DNA of 64,000 nt from Puffinus mauretanicus (taxonomy: Eukaryota > Chordata > Aves > Procellariiformes > Procellariidae), in contig JAJKFH010003680.1 of assembly GCA_023333565.1 (NCBI GenBank), positions 930,001-994,000 of the forward strand. Reading direction: 5' to 3'. A program made the translations under genes and the position numbers. Positions within the stretch are counted from its first letter, which is position 1. Each line of letters opens with the position of its first letter. Below the pieces are notes generated by a model. That model searched no databases, was not told the origin of the DNA, and was given only the letters and a program-made list of their open reading frames with translations. Positions 28,901-38,350 of this stretch are shown here, one piece after another.

Positions 28901-29654
28901 CCCTTAAAAAAGTCTCGCATGCAAGTTTCTCCTTGTGAAGAAAAAAAAGAAAGCAAAAAAAGTGTCAGATGGTAGATCATATTGCTGTCACTTTCCTGGA
29001 AGCATCTCAGATTTTTTTGGCAACAGGCACACTACAATGATATGAATAGAACTTAACCATACACAGTCTAGAGAATTATGCAAGTGGCATGTTATGCATT
29101 TACCCATAGAGAGAACTCTTACAGACATGTTTGTTAGCAATAGTTCATGGGTTGAGTAGGCGTTGAAATCTCTTTGTCCAAACTGTATTGACTTTTCCAC
29201 TTAAGTGAAAGTGTTAGCCAAATGAAAATCCTTTCGTACTGAAATGTTTTTGCTAAATAGCTTCCTTTCAGTAAGTCTCAAAACAAATACAATTTTTTTT
29301 TAATCCTGTAAAAATTTATGATAGGAAAAAATTTCCCAGATAATTTTTTTTCTCTTTTCAACAGGCTAAATCTGTTTCCCTTAGTTCACGTTTCCATGCT
29401 TTTAAAAGATTATACAAGTGTGCTTTGCTACTAAGCATCCTCCGTTAGCTATAGGAGGCTGGAGAAAAGAGAGATAAGGAGGATTTAATTGAGAGGGAAA
29501 TAGACTGGCTATCAGGGTACCTCATTCTCTCCTCCCTCAAACACTTACACTTCCTCTACTAAGGTGGATTATGATATATATGAACATGGTAACAAGAAGC
29601 TGTAATGGAAAACTACTTCATTATATTTGCCTCTTAGTAGATTATGAGCATAAA
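22904..29654. other. No recognised gene or repeat
   Basis: AT-rich DNA with short A-runs. A repeat-free stretch at about 26.43-26.90 kb has enhancer-like AT composition (TTTAATTTGC, CAGTTAATTCTAATTG) but nothing decisive. Confidence 0.55.
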
Positions 29655-30415
29655 AACTGGAAGGCCGAATCAGGCAAGGTTCCATTGGGGTCTGATCTTG
29701 ATCCAGAATTATCTAATAGTTTTATCAACCATACAAAAGATAGACACACCACCACCCCCCAAAAAAAAACAACCCCAAACAGGTGACATCAAGCTGGGAG
29801 TGACTTTAAGCAGCTAAAGGACAGAATGAGAATTCAGAATGAACTTGAAAATTGGAGAACGTGCTGGAGGAAAACTAGATGAAATTTTATAGAACATATG
29901 TAAATTTCCAGATGTAGGTCACTGTCATCAGCTACACAAACAAGAAGGGGACATGAAAAAATCCTTCTGATCTATGTGACAGTGATAAGGCCTCACCTAG
30001 GAAATTATTTTGAGACCTACTTTCAAGCATGAAACCAAGATAGGCATGGACTGTCAGAAAGTTCAAAGGGAACATAGAGTAGGATCACAGAAACTGAAGA
30101 TCTAAAATTTACTAGGACAGAGTGAATAAGCTGTGGAATGAGAGAAGAGATGTTAATTTGAAGAATAAGAAACTCAGAAAACCTTAGTCTTCAAGTATAT
30201 AAAAGGCTGTTGCAATCTGCTCTCCACATTTACAATGCCCAAGGCAGCAAGGGATATTTGAGTTCCTAAGAGTATGGGGTATGAAGCACTGGAATGCGGA
30301 GAGGCTGGAGAATCTCCACCCTTGCATGTTTAGTAACTGATAAAACAAGTATTGATATGGTGAGCAGGAAGATGGACTAGATCTCTGATTTCCAGCCTTA
30401 CTGAATCTCTGATTT
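29655..30415 (+). mobile_element. Ancient, heavily diverged CR1 copy
   Basis: Scattered blocks keep the order of CR1: a C-rich/A-rich interruption near 29750-29770, then GTGACATCAAGCTGGGAG (motif C region, ~29783), GGACAGAATGAGAATTCAGAATG..., CAGTGATAAGGCCTCACC (~29980), AGTATATAAAAGGCTGTTGC, and an end near GATGGACTAGATCTCTGATTTCCAGCC (~30370). No frame is preserved. Called by eye on order and motif similarity, so the boundaries are rough. Confidence 0.68.
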
Positions 30416-31587
30416 GCTGCTGCATGGGCTAGCACTGAAGGGGAGGTTTACCAGCTTGTTGAGATTAGGATAAAGACAAAGAAAATCTATAGGGAAATGC
30501 ATGGTTCTTACAAAGAGCCTCCTACTCCACATAGCAACATTTATGGCCTTCAACAACACCGACACTGTCTTCCTGTGTGCAGTTCTTCACTCACAACCAT
30601 TAAACAACATCTCCCAAAATCTTCCTGGCCAGTGCTCACTACTTAGACTACACACAAATGCACCGTATGTTCTAAATGCATCTGACTTTTTGAGGTGAAA
30701 GGCAAGATCTATAACCAAGCTGTCCTTGAGGCAAAATTCTCCCACACAGAGGCAACTCCTTCCATCTCCGTTTTCTGAACCTTACAATTGCTTTGCTGTC
30801 CATTCTGCAGTTCAAAAACAGATTGTTAAATGGAGGTGGCAAGAGCGTAGGCCGAATACAATTTCTAGGACAGGCATGGTAGCATTTAGTTTCTTAACTC
30901 ATCCTTGCTACGATGCTTCCAGGTAGCCATAACAGCTCCTTGCAGTCCGGAGAGATGGATGAGAAGCACGATCAGACCGGGACAATTTCAACAAACTGGA
31001 GAAAACAGAGGAAAGTAGCTTGTCCTCATACAGGGAGACAGTTTAAGAGATGGGATTAACATTCAAAATTACTGACCATTATCTCCCATTAAAGCCAGTT
31101 TCTGTACTGAAATTTTCCATTTTTATCTGCACTCAGGTCTGTTTTAGCTTGTATGCTGAAGAATTCAAAGCATGCAGGTGTACTTAAATAATTTAACCTC
31201 ATTACTTGTCAAACCGGATTCACTATCCCTCTTGTTCTGAAGTAGCTGCATTGCTCCAATACTGCATAAAGAGGCAGAAACACAAAGGAGAGAAATAATA
31301 ACTACCTCCTACCAGTTGCTGGTTTTTTTCTGATTTTGCTTTTTATTGTTATTATTTTATAGATGGTACTGCCAAGCACGTTTTTCAAAAAGAGTTAGGA
31401 CCTGTATTTTTCCCCAAAAGTGACTGGGACTATTTTATTTTTAAAGGACTTCATAAAAAGCAGCTGATGTGTCACTCAGGAGTACGTTTGTCTACTGCTT
31501 GTGATGTAGTAGGTACAGTATCTACTATTCCATACTGCTTGCTTCTGTAATTTTACTGTTCGCTTCTGTAATTCTAAACAATGAAGA
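30416..31587. other. No recognised gene
   Basis: Unique-looking DNA. A direct repeat of GCTTCTGTAATT occurs at about 31542 and 31562, just before the solo LTR. Confidence 0.55.
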
Positions 31588-31592
31588 CTTGT

Positions 31593-32094
31593 TGCTTAGA
31601 AGTTAGGTAACTAGCAGGTGTTGTGTTTGCAGGTGTGTAGAATTGTAACTAGTCTAAATTGTGTATCCTGGAAGCATCGTTAGGCTCTAGTGAAGAATAA
31701 CCTTGGAAACTATAAACAAATGTGGTCCAAGCATGGCTCAGGGACAAATTGCGACTCTATAAGGTAAAGAGGAAATAAGTTCATGAAGAGTTCACTACCC
31801 TAACGACCACCAGAGACCACCCGAGACCCTCAAGAAGACCCTAAAGGCTTTAGTGCGCATGTGTTTAAGATGATGTAATATTATAATTAGTTCTTGGAAA
31901 TGTAATGAATATGTAAAAGAGAAATTTAAAATATGTATGAGAAGCATGGATATAAACAGAAAGGTGACTAGACCAGGTGCGCTTGATTTGTGGCAAGTCC
32001 ACCGAGCACCCAGGCCTGAATAAAACAATATCTCTCCTGAGCGTGTGGAATTAGTTACTTGCACGCCGGGCACGAATCCGCTTTTCGGACAACA
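31593..32094 (+). mobile_element. Solo LTR, unclassified avian ERV (502 bp)
   Basis: The segment begins TGCTTAG, ends GGACAACA, and is flanked by CTTGT at 31588-31592 and 32095-32099. It contains TATAAA at 31951-31956 and AATAAA at 32019-32024, in the order and spacing of an LTR promoter and poly(A) signal, giving a short R region. No retroviral coding sequence adjoins it, so it is a solo LTR left by recombination between two LTRs. Its sequence is unlike the provirus LTR. The alternative start TGTTG at 31590 would give a better inverted repeat with CAACA but no target duplication, so I prefer 31593. ERV class is unresolved. Confidence 0.78.
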
Positions 32095-32099
32095 CTTGT

Positions 32100-33412
32100 T
32101 CCTCACCTAAAATAATATTCTCCTTTTTTATGTTTTGACTTCATAACAATTTACTTACCTTGCTAGTACAATTAAGTGATCACATCTTAAAAAATAAATT
32201 AAAACATTGACAGCAACAGTCTCTAAGAACCAACGAGCGTGAATGGCAACAGCATTTCACAAAAGTGAGAAAGTGATACAACATACGTAAAAATAGAGCA
32301 TTCAAGAACAGACCTGCAACGTAGCAGTCATTTACACTTTAAGGTGATTCCACCAGAAGAAAAAGTATCTTCTTGGGCCCCCTTGCTGACTATTTTTTTC
32401 CTGACTAATTCACTCCACACTAGCGGAATCTTTACACTTCCAAGCTCAGCAAGTGGGACTGCTTCATGATTGATGGAAGCTCTTTCCTGGTTTCATTCAG
32501 GTAACATATGATCTCTGTCTTGGGTGCTTGGACAAAAAAATTAAACCCCTATTTTAGTTCATTCCATATACATGCTTATAAGAGCACTACCTTCAAATAA
32601 TTTTTCATGGTTTTCAATGTTAGGTAATATAGGGAGATTTCTCTCAACAACGTATGCTTTATCTGCCCATCAACGTTACTCACACTCAGTACTGGCAAAA
32701 CCTTCAGACTTTTTTCCCCTCTGCTTTCCAATTCTGATCTAAAAGCAAGCAGAAAACCCACAAGCTAGCTGCCATTTGTAAATATTTAATAAATACTGTA
32801 GGAGAAGGTTCCAAGAATAATTACTTTAGATTATATTTTGCTACACCATAGATATCTTCACTGGTTGCAGCGCTGAATGACAAACTATTATAAAAGCAAG
32901 CCTAAAGCACTAAATATTTATGCTTGCATGTGATTTGCATGAAGAACAAACACGTCTTACAAGTAATGCAAACAAACCTCTTAGCAGCAAGATAAGCTAC
33001 AAACAGAACAATCTGAGGATCAGCTAGCAGCACAAATGACTTTGGGTTACAGCTTTTCAGACTTTTGCCAAACTTTACACTGAAACCAATTACTGCTCTT
33101 ATAATGTCTTCCTAAATTGTAAGAGGTTTTCTACTGATTTCAGTTGGAGTCAAGTCAGTATTAGAGCAGCATAGCAACAATTTCAAAAATATGTCTCTCT
33201 TGGAAAAAATCTATCGGGACTGAAAACTTTGAACATAAAGCACCTTTCACTCAAGAATCCTACAGCATTCTGAAGTGCTGGGCTCCTTTTCTTCCCCTGG
33301 GACACTGGTGTATTCACCCTGACCTCACTTTCAGTAGATAAACGCCATGGAATCTTTATGGAAAGTAATTTTTATAAATTCATGGACAAAACCAAAAAAG
33401 GTGAGGACACTT
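32100..33412. other. No recognised gene or repeat
   Basis: AT-rich sequence without a convincing ORF or repeat. Confidence 0.55.
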
Positions 33413-33540
33413 GAAGCCCCATTTGAATGGGCCTTAGAGCAACCTGATCTAGTGAAAGGTGTCCCCGCCCACGGCCGGGGGGTTGGACTAGATGATCTTT
33501 GAAGGTTCCTTCCAACCCAAACCATTCTGTGATTCTATGA
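33413..33540 (+). mobile_element. CR1 LINE 3' end fragment
   Basis: The fragment contains GGCCTTAGAGCAACCTGATC, GGTTGGACTAGATGATCTTT and the CCATTCTGTGATTCTATGA tail, the standard CR1 3' end. Only the final ~125 bp are present. Confidence 0.9.
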
Positions 33541-34299
33541 AAGCAAGAAAAAGTCCAGAAAGAAAATAACATCTTAACCAAGGTGAAAAGTGGTAGTCTG
33601 GGATCTGCTAGAATCAAGCACATGACTAAAGAAAAACATTCAAAGCAAATTATTCTATAAAAAGTAAGCAGATCAAAGGAACTTTTCCAGTATCTACTGT
33701 ATTCTGGTAATAAAACTATCGATACCAAGTCATCTGTACGTAGAAGTGACAACTGCAGATGTGAGTCAATTTTATTTTCATGGAAGAGCTACAACTCAAC
33801 TTTGTTTTGTGCCTACTGCAAATTACTGTTCTAAATCCTGGTAGAGAGGTTCAGAGACCAGAGTTTTCCTGTATCTTTTCAGTTTGTTAGTCTTTCCACA
33901 TCCCCCCTGCAAAAGCCATGAGACCTTGCAAGAATCTTGCCACAAGCCTTACTTCTAACCTCTTCAGTTACTAGACAAAGGGAACAAGAAGGTGGCTTTC
34001 TGCTCTCTAACACTACAGTAAACTTAAACTTTTGTTTCCCATTAGTTCACTCCTGTTTCTAAGTTAACAATTGAAATGAAGTATTTTGGATTTGACTAAA
34101 TTAAGTTTTTTTGTTCAACAGAACATAAAACTCTGGGCTTTTCTTTTATTAAATCATAGAATTTTGTTAATCTGCAGCAATCTTTCCACTTCCCCCAATT
34201 CAACTGATTTGGAAGCTAAACTTAGTGAATTATTCACATTCCCAAAGGGTCAATGCAGCCTAGTTATCAATGTTTCTTAAAAAGCTGACAAACTACCTG
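33541..34299. other. No recognised gene or repeat
   Basis: AT-rich DNA between a CR1 tail and the candidate noncoding element. Nothing further is seen. Confidence 0.5.
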
Positions 34300-35065
34300 T
34301 ACCAATTAATTAGCACACAGTTCCCATTAAAATGGGTGGACTTGCCATTAAGTCATTAAATTCCTTGGCTACTCGCAGTGATTAAAATTCACATCCCCAA
34401 AGCCTAGCAGGATATTGCCTGTGTACATCAAGGTGCTATTGCATGAATGATGAGCAATAAAAATAATTTACAGAAGTCTGATTTAATTGACCATGCTGAC
34501 AGCTTCCCTTTCAAGTGATTGGAGGGACAAGTTACCAATTTAAATTAAAATCCCATGTATCGTTACAAGAACAATAGAAATTGATTGCAACATCTCTTGA
34601 TTACAATCCTGGGAGGATTAGAAGCTCTTGAAGTTTCATAATTAAAGAATGGTATGTCTACACATTTGCCAATCTACCACAATATCAGAACTCCTACTAG
34701 GAACCTGTGAAGGATTTTTCTTAACAGGATCATACACCTAGATCCAGAAAGAGAGTATTTTAATCAGAAAAAAAAATTTAAAAACAATTCTTAATATTAG
34801 TTTTAAAATAATTCCAAATTAAAAAACAAAAAGCACAAAAAGTTTATTAATGCTTTTCCACGACCAGTTTTTAACTAAGTAGTGTTATAAGATGCACTTT
34901 TGTTTTCATAACACAATTAAAGCCCATTTTTAATTTTTAATAACCTCAATACTTCTCCCATTTTTGTGCCATGTTTTATTATTTTCTTTGTATGTCCCTG
35001 TTATGGCTGAACTAATCATGCTGTCCTATGCAGAGGACTGTGATAAAAGTTAATGAATAAACACC
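34300..35065. promoter_or_regulatory. Candidate conserved noncoding element (AT-rich, homeodomain-type sites)
   Basis: The stretch lacks repeats and ORFs but is dense in TAAT/ATTA cores (TTAATTAG near 34306, GTGATTAAAA near 34379, TTTAATTGACC near 34481, CATAATTAAAG near 34638) and has an AACAATAG SOX-like site near 34570. Such composition is common in vertebrate developmental enhancers. Conservation cannot be judged from one sequence, so this is inference from motif content only. Confidence 0.25.
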
Positions 35066-37715
35066 TACTGTGCAGAGCTGATTATTAGTAGCACTAGCTC
35101 ACAGTAAGGGCACTTTGAGGGAGGAAGCAGCCTTTATTTGCCTCTCCTTGCTGAAAGCCAATAGCATCACCCTGCAAGTCATCATATTCAGCTGCAGCCA
35201 AGTTGGTGGAGCAGGAGAGTCTGAAAGAACCCAACTTCCCTCCAACATAAATTTCTTTGCGTGCTCAAGTGCGGCTTGAATGTCTTTTGATGATCACAGC
35301 AACCGATAGAGATACTAATTTGCTATGGGCATTTTGATCCCATTTCACATTTCATGGGAAGAAAGGGAGAAGCATGTCTATAACGTTTCTAATGCATCAG
35401 AAATAGGATCTCCCCACAGACACGCACATGACAGGTCAAGCATCATGCGGGATTTCACAAGCTCTTTCTTCGTGCAGTAAAGGGTCTACTGCTGGGTCAT
35501 GTCAGCTGCCCAGACAGTTTTCCTCAGCAATAACAAGCACCATTCCTGACCTGAAGAGCAAAACCATCCCTCAGTGACAGATTCCCTCTTTTCTACCAGC
35601 GGAGCAGGGATCTGTGACTTCAGATGTAATGGTGCCTTAGAAGTTGTGTGTTTGTCTCTTAAGCACTGTTCAGCTGCTATATTCTTGCATTTTTTCTGCT
35701 GCTAAAATGACAAAATTCAGGAGGATTCTGCTAAAAATCAGACAGGTTTTTTTGAACTCCATAGTGTCCTAGGACCAGTAAACCTGAAATGATGATACAT
35801 GGAGAAATAAGCATATTTTTGCCATGGCATGACTGCATTGCAGCAAGTGTCCAAGTATGTAAATCTAACACATGCAGACAAAGGACAAACTATATGAGGA
35901 CTATAATGGAGGAGAGACATGTAGGTAAAGATTAGGAAAGGTGAATCTGGAACTTAGACAGTTAAGAAAGGTAAGAAACCTCTCTCATATTACATTCCAG
36001 TATGCCAGAAGACTGTCAGATGATCAAAAAAAGCCCTAACCAAACCAAAAACAAAAGCAGTGTAATCCTGTTGCAATTGGTACATCCAGTATTGACTTTC
36101 AGTGATAAAAGAAAGCATCTAAAAGTTTTATTCTAGATCATAAGGGCACAGACATTGAATGTCTGTTTAATGGCCAAAGCTGTAGTTCTGGGGCATTGTC
36201 TTCTTGCAAACATCCATTTAGGTGTAGAGGAAAAACAAATAAACAAAACACAGTCTCTGGAGCTCAAAAAATTTCAAGTCAGCCTATGTCAAGAAGTTCA
36301 ACTACCAAAGCTCCTAAAACTGTATTTATTTCTTAAACCATTTTCCTTCAGTTTTAGCTATCATTGATGCTGCTGGATACATCACCTACTAATATTAAAT
36401 GCAAATGTTCCAAAGCTACAATTACACTCAGCAAGAAGCTGAAGTTTGGAGGAAATCTTTTTAACTAGCAAGCGTGAAAAGTCAGTGTTGATCAAAATAC
36501 AATTAAATGTATTATGCAGGAACATTTCCAACCCAAAACTTAGTTTTCTCCATAAACAGGCTGAACAGTTTTCAAAGCTTCTGTAGTTTTCAATCCTAGG
36601 TCTGCATTTTGAGCTTCAAACCCAGCTCTATTTCAAATCTGATTTCTTCTTGCTTATTATAGGTTTCTATCTGGCAATGCAATTGTTCTTGCTCCTGTCA
36701 TTTGTCACAGATACTCAGTTTGGTCTCCTGATGAACCAAACAGGATTTAAAACTACAGCAATGAAGAATGGCAGTTAGCAAAAAAATACTGGAAAGTTGA
36801 CCTCCATTAAACATGTTTGAGTGACACTAGTAGATCTTCTCATACTGGGAGTTAAAAAGAAGCACTACCCCTCTCCACCCCATTTGAAACACATCGTTTC
36901 TTTTTATTTTATGTGAACTTGTGGCAAGAAAAAGAAGTCCAAAGAATTCTTCTTTTAGATAGACACATCAATAAGAAAAAGGAGGAGGCACTGAAACTGA
37001 AATGACAGGACAAAATCCTTGCTAAGAGTATTACTTAAATACTCAATCAGAAATGGGCTAGGGTAGGAGGGGTCAGGTTTGGTTTGGTTTGGTTTGGTTT
37101 GGTTTACCAGATCAACAGAGTGGTCAACATTTTTTCTCTGTGGAAAAACATGGGTTCTTTATTCATGTCAGAGGTCAGATAAACCATTTTTAGAGCTTAA
37201 TGGATGTTTTTATAAATCATTTTCAATTCTTTCTTTGAGCTTCTTTTCAGCTGTTTAGAATCTAAAGCTTAGAAAAATTTGAAGCTCATATCTCAAACAT
37301 GGAAAGACTTCATTGCTACAAATACTAGCAATTACCTTGGATTTTGTATTGCAGATTGTTGTCAACTGACAAGCCAAAAGTAATTAATATATTTAATTCA
37401 ATAAAAAAGCTTTTTTAGCTGAAAATGGTATTTCAGAAATTATTTGCATTAGTTTAGTTACTATATCCTACCATCTCAATTTCTGTTATCTACAGAAAGA
37501 AGAGCATATACTTTCACACAGGAAGAGACAGAGCCTAAGATTTACACGGAGAAAAAAAACTACAAAAAAGTTTCTCAACGTATTTCTATTAACCACCTTT
37601 AGAAATGTCACTACTGTGAAAAAGTGGACAAGTATTTAAATAAGTGCATGTCTTCAAATTCCGTAAGTTCAGGAGGTTTCCCTCAGTGACACGGAGTAGT
37701 TGGCAGTATCACTGT
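35066..37715. other. No recognised gene; GGTTT microsatellite near the end
   Basis: Unique-looking sequence up to the provirus target site. No ORF over 70 codons and no motif recognised. Confidence 0.55.
37076..37105 (+). repeat. (GGTTT)6 microsatellite
   Basis: Six perfect GGTTT units about 600 bp upstream of the provirus. Confidence 0.98.
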
Positions 37716-37720
37716 GCAAG
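37716..37720. repeat. 5' target-site duplication of provirus (GCAAG)
   Basis: GCAAG lies directly before the 5' LTR and recurs at 44494-44498 directly after the 3' LTR. A matching 5-bp duplication shows that both outer ends are original and that the element entered by integrase rather than by later rearrangement. Confidence 0.93.
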
Positions 37721-37960
37721 TGTCCTGGTTTCAGCTGGGATAGGGTTAAATTTCTTCCTAGTGCTGTGTTTTGGATTTAGTATGAGGAGAATGTTGATAA
37801 CACACTGATGTTTTCAGTTGTTGCTAAGTGCCCTCCTAGTCCAAGGACAGCTCCCGTGCCTACTGACTGAGCTAGGTACACAAGATGGGAGGGAACATGA
37901 TCAGGACAGCCAGCCCAGCTGGCTAATGGGGTATTCCATACCATGTGATGTCATGCTCAG

Positions 37961-37968
37961 TATATGAA
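37961..37968 (+). promoter_or_regulatory. TATA-like box in 5' LTR
   Basis: TATATGAA lies about 140 bp upstream of the ATTAAA poly(A) signal, where a retroviral TATA box is expected. It is weaker than the TATAAAAA at the equivalent place in the related minus-strand solo LTR (59092-59107). The identical sequence occurs in the 3' LTR at 44215-44222. Confidence 0.55.
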
Positions 37969-38102
37969 GAGTAGGCGTGATCCAGGAAGTACCGATCGCT
38001 ACTTGGTTATCGGTCAGCGCGGGTGGTGAGCAATTGCATTGTGCATCACTCATTTGTATATTTTATCATTATCATTATTATTTTCCCTTTTTTTCCCATT
38101 CT

Positions 38103-38108
38103 ATTAAA
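38103..38108 (+). terminator. LTR poly(A) signal ATTAAA (5' copy)
   Basis: ATTAAA follows a T-rich tract and precedes the GT/CT-rich start of U5. The copy in the 3' LTR (44358-44363) would be the functional one for genomic RNA. Confidence 0.7.
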
Positions 38109-38246
38109 CTGTCTTTATCTCAACTCACGAGTTTTCCTCACTCTTACCCTTCCGATTCTCTCCCCGTCCCGCTGGGGGTGAGGGGAGTGAGTGAGCGGCT
38201 GCGTGGTATTTGGCTGCCTGCCAGGTTAAACCACGACAGTCCTTTT

Positions 38247-38266
38247 TGGCGCCCAGCATGGGGCTC
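38247..38266 (+). promoter_or_regulatory. Primer binding site, tRNA-Lys type
   Basis: The sequence starts TGGCGCCC 8 nt after the LTR end and continues as a near match (about 18 of 20 by eye) to the complement of the 3' end of tRNA-Lys (Lys1,2 type). Minus-strand DNA synthesis would start here. A Lys primer is not the Leu primer that gives mammalian ERV-L its name, so primer use and pol affinity point in different directions. The match was judged against the remembered tRNA end, not by a search. Confidence 0.8.
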
Positions 38267-38350
38267 GAAGGGTTGAGATAACGACACATCTGACCCGAAC
38301 GGGTTAAAACAAATTTGTTATAAGCACTCATTATATCAGTTTAGTACTCG
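38267..38350 (+). other. Provirus leader between PBS and gag
   Basis: This short untranslated leader should hold the packaging and dimerisation signals. No clear splice donor (CAG/GTRAGT) is seen, which fits an element without env that needs no subgenomic mRNA. Confidence 0.5.

Larger units (their letters stand above)
37721..38238 (+). repeat. Provirus 5' LTR (518 bp)
   Basis: It begins TGTCCTGG and ends CCACGACA, giving the inverted TG/CA ends. It matches 43975-44493 except for A versus G at LTR position 13 and a 7-T versus 8-T run. A TATA-like TATATGAA at 37961-37968 and the poly(A) signal ATTAAA at 38103-38108 place U3, R and U5 in the usual order, with R about 110-140 bp long. A TGATGTCA site resembling a CRE lies at 37946-37953. 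Where the related solo LTR near 59.1 kb has a CCAAT box, this LTR reads CTAAT. Confidence 0.95.

Noticed and set aside
31590..32094. Solo LTR starting at TGTTG (better inverted repeat)
   Set aside because: That start removes the CTTGT target duplication; the TGCTTAG start gives a perfect 5-bp duplication.
33372..33752. 126-codon minus-strand ORF
   Set aside because: It partly overlaps the CR1 3' end antisense; the remainder has no recognisable similarity.
37977..38276. 99-codon ORF across the 5' LTR end, repeated as a shorter ORF at 44277-44510
   Set aside because: It runs through R, U5 and the primer site and is a by-product of LTR sequence. The 3' copy differs after the LTR edge.
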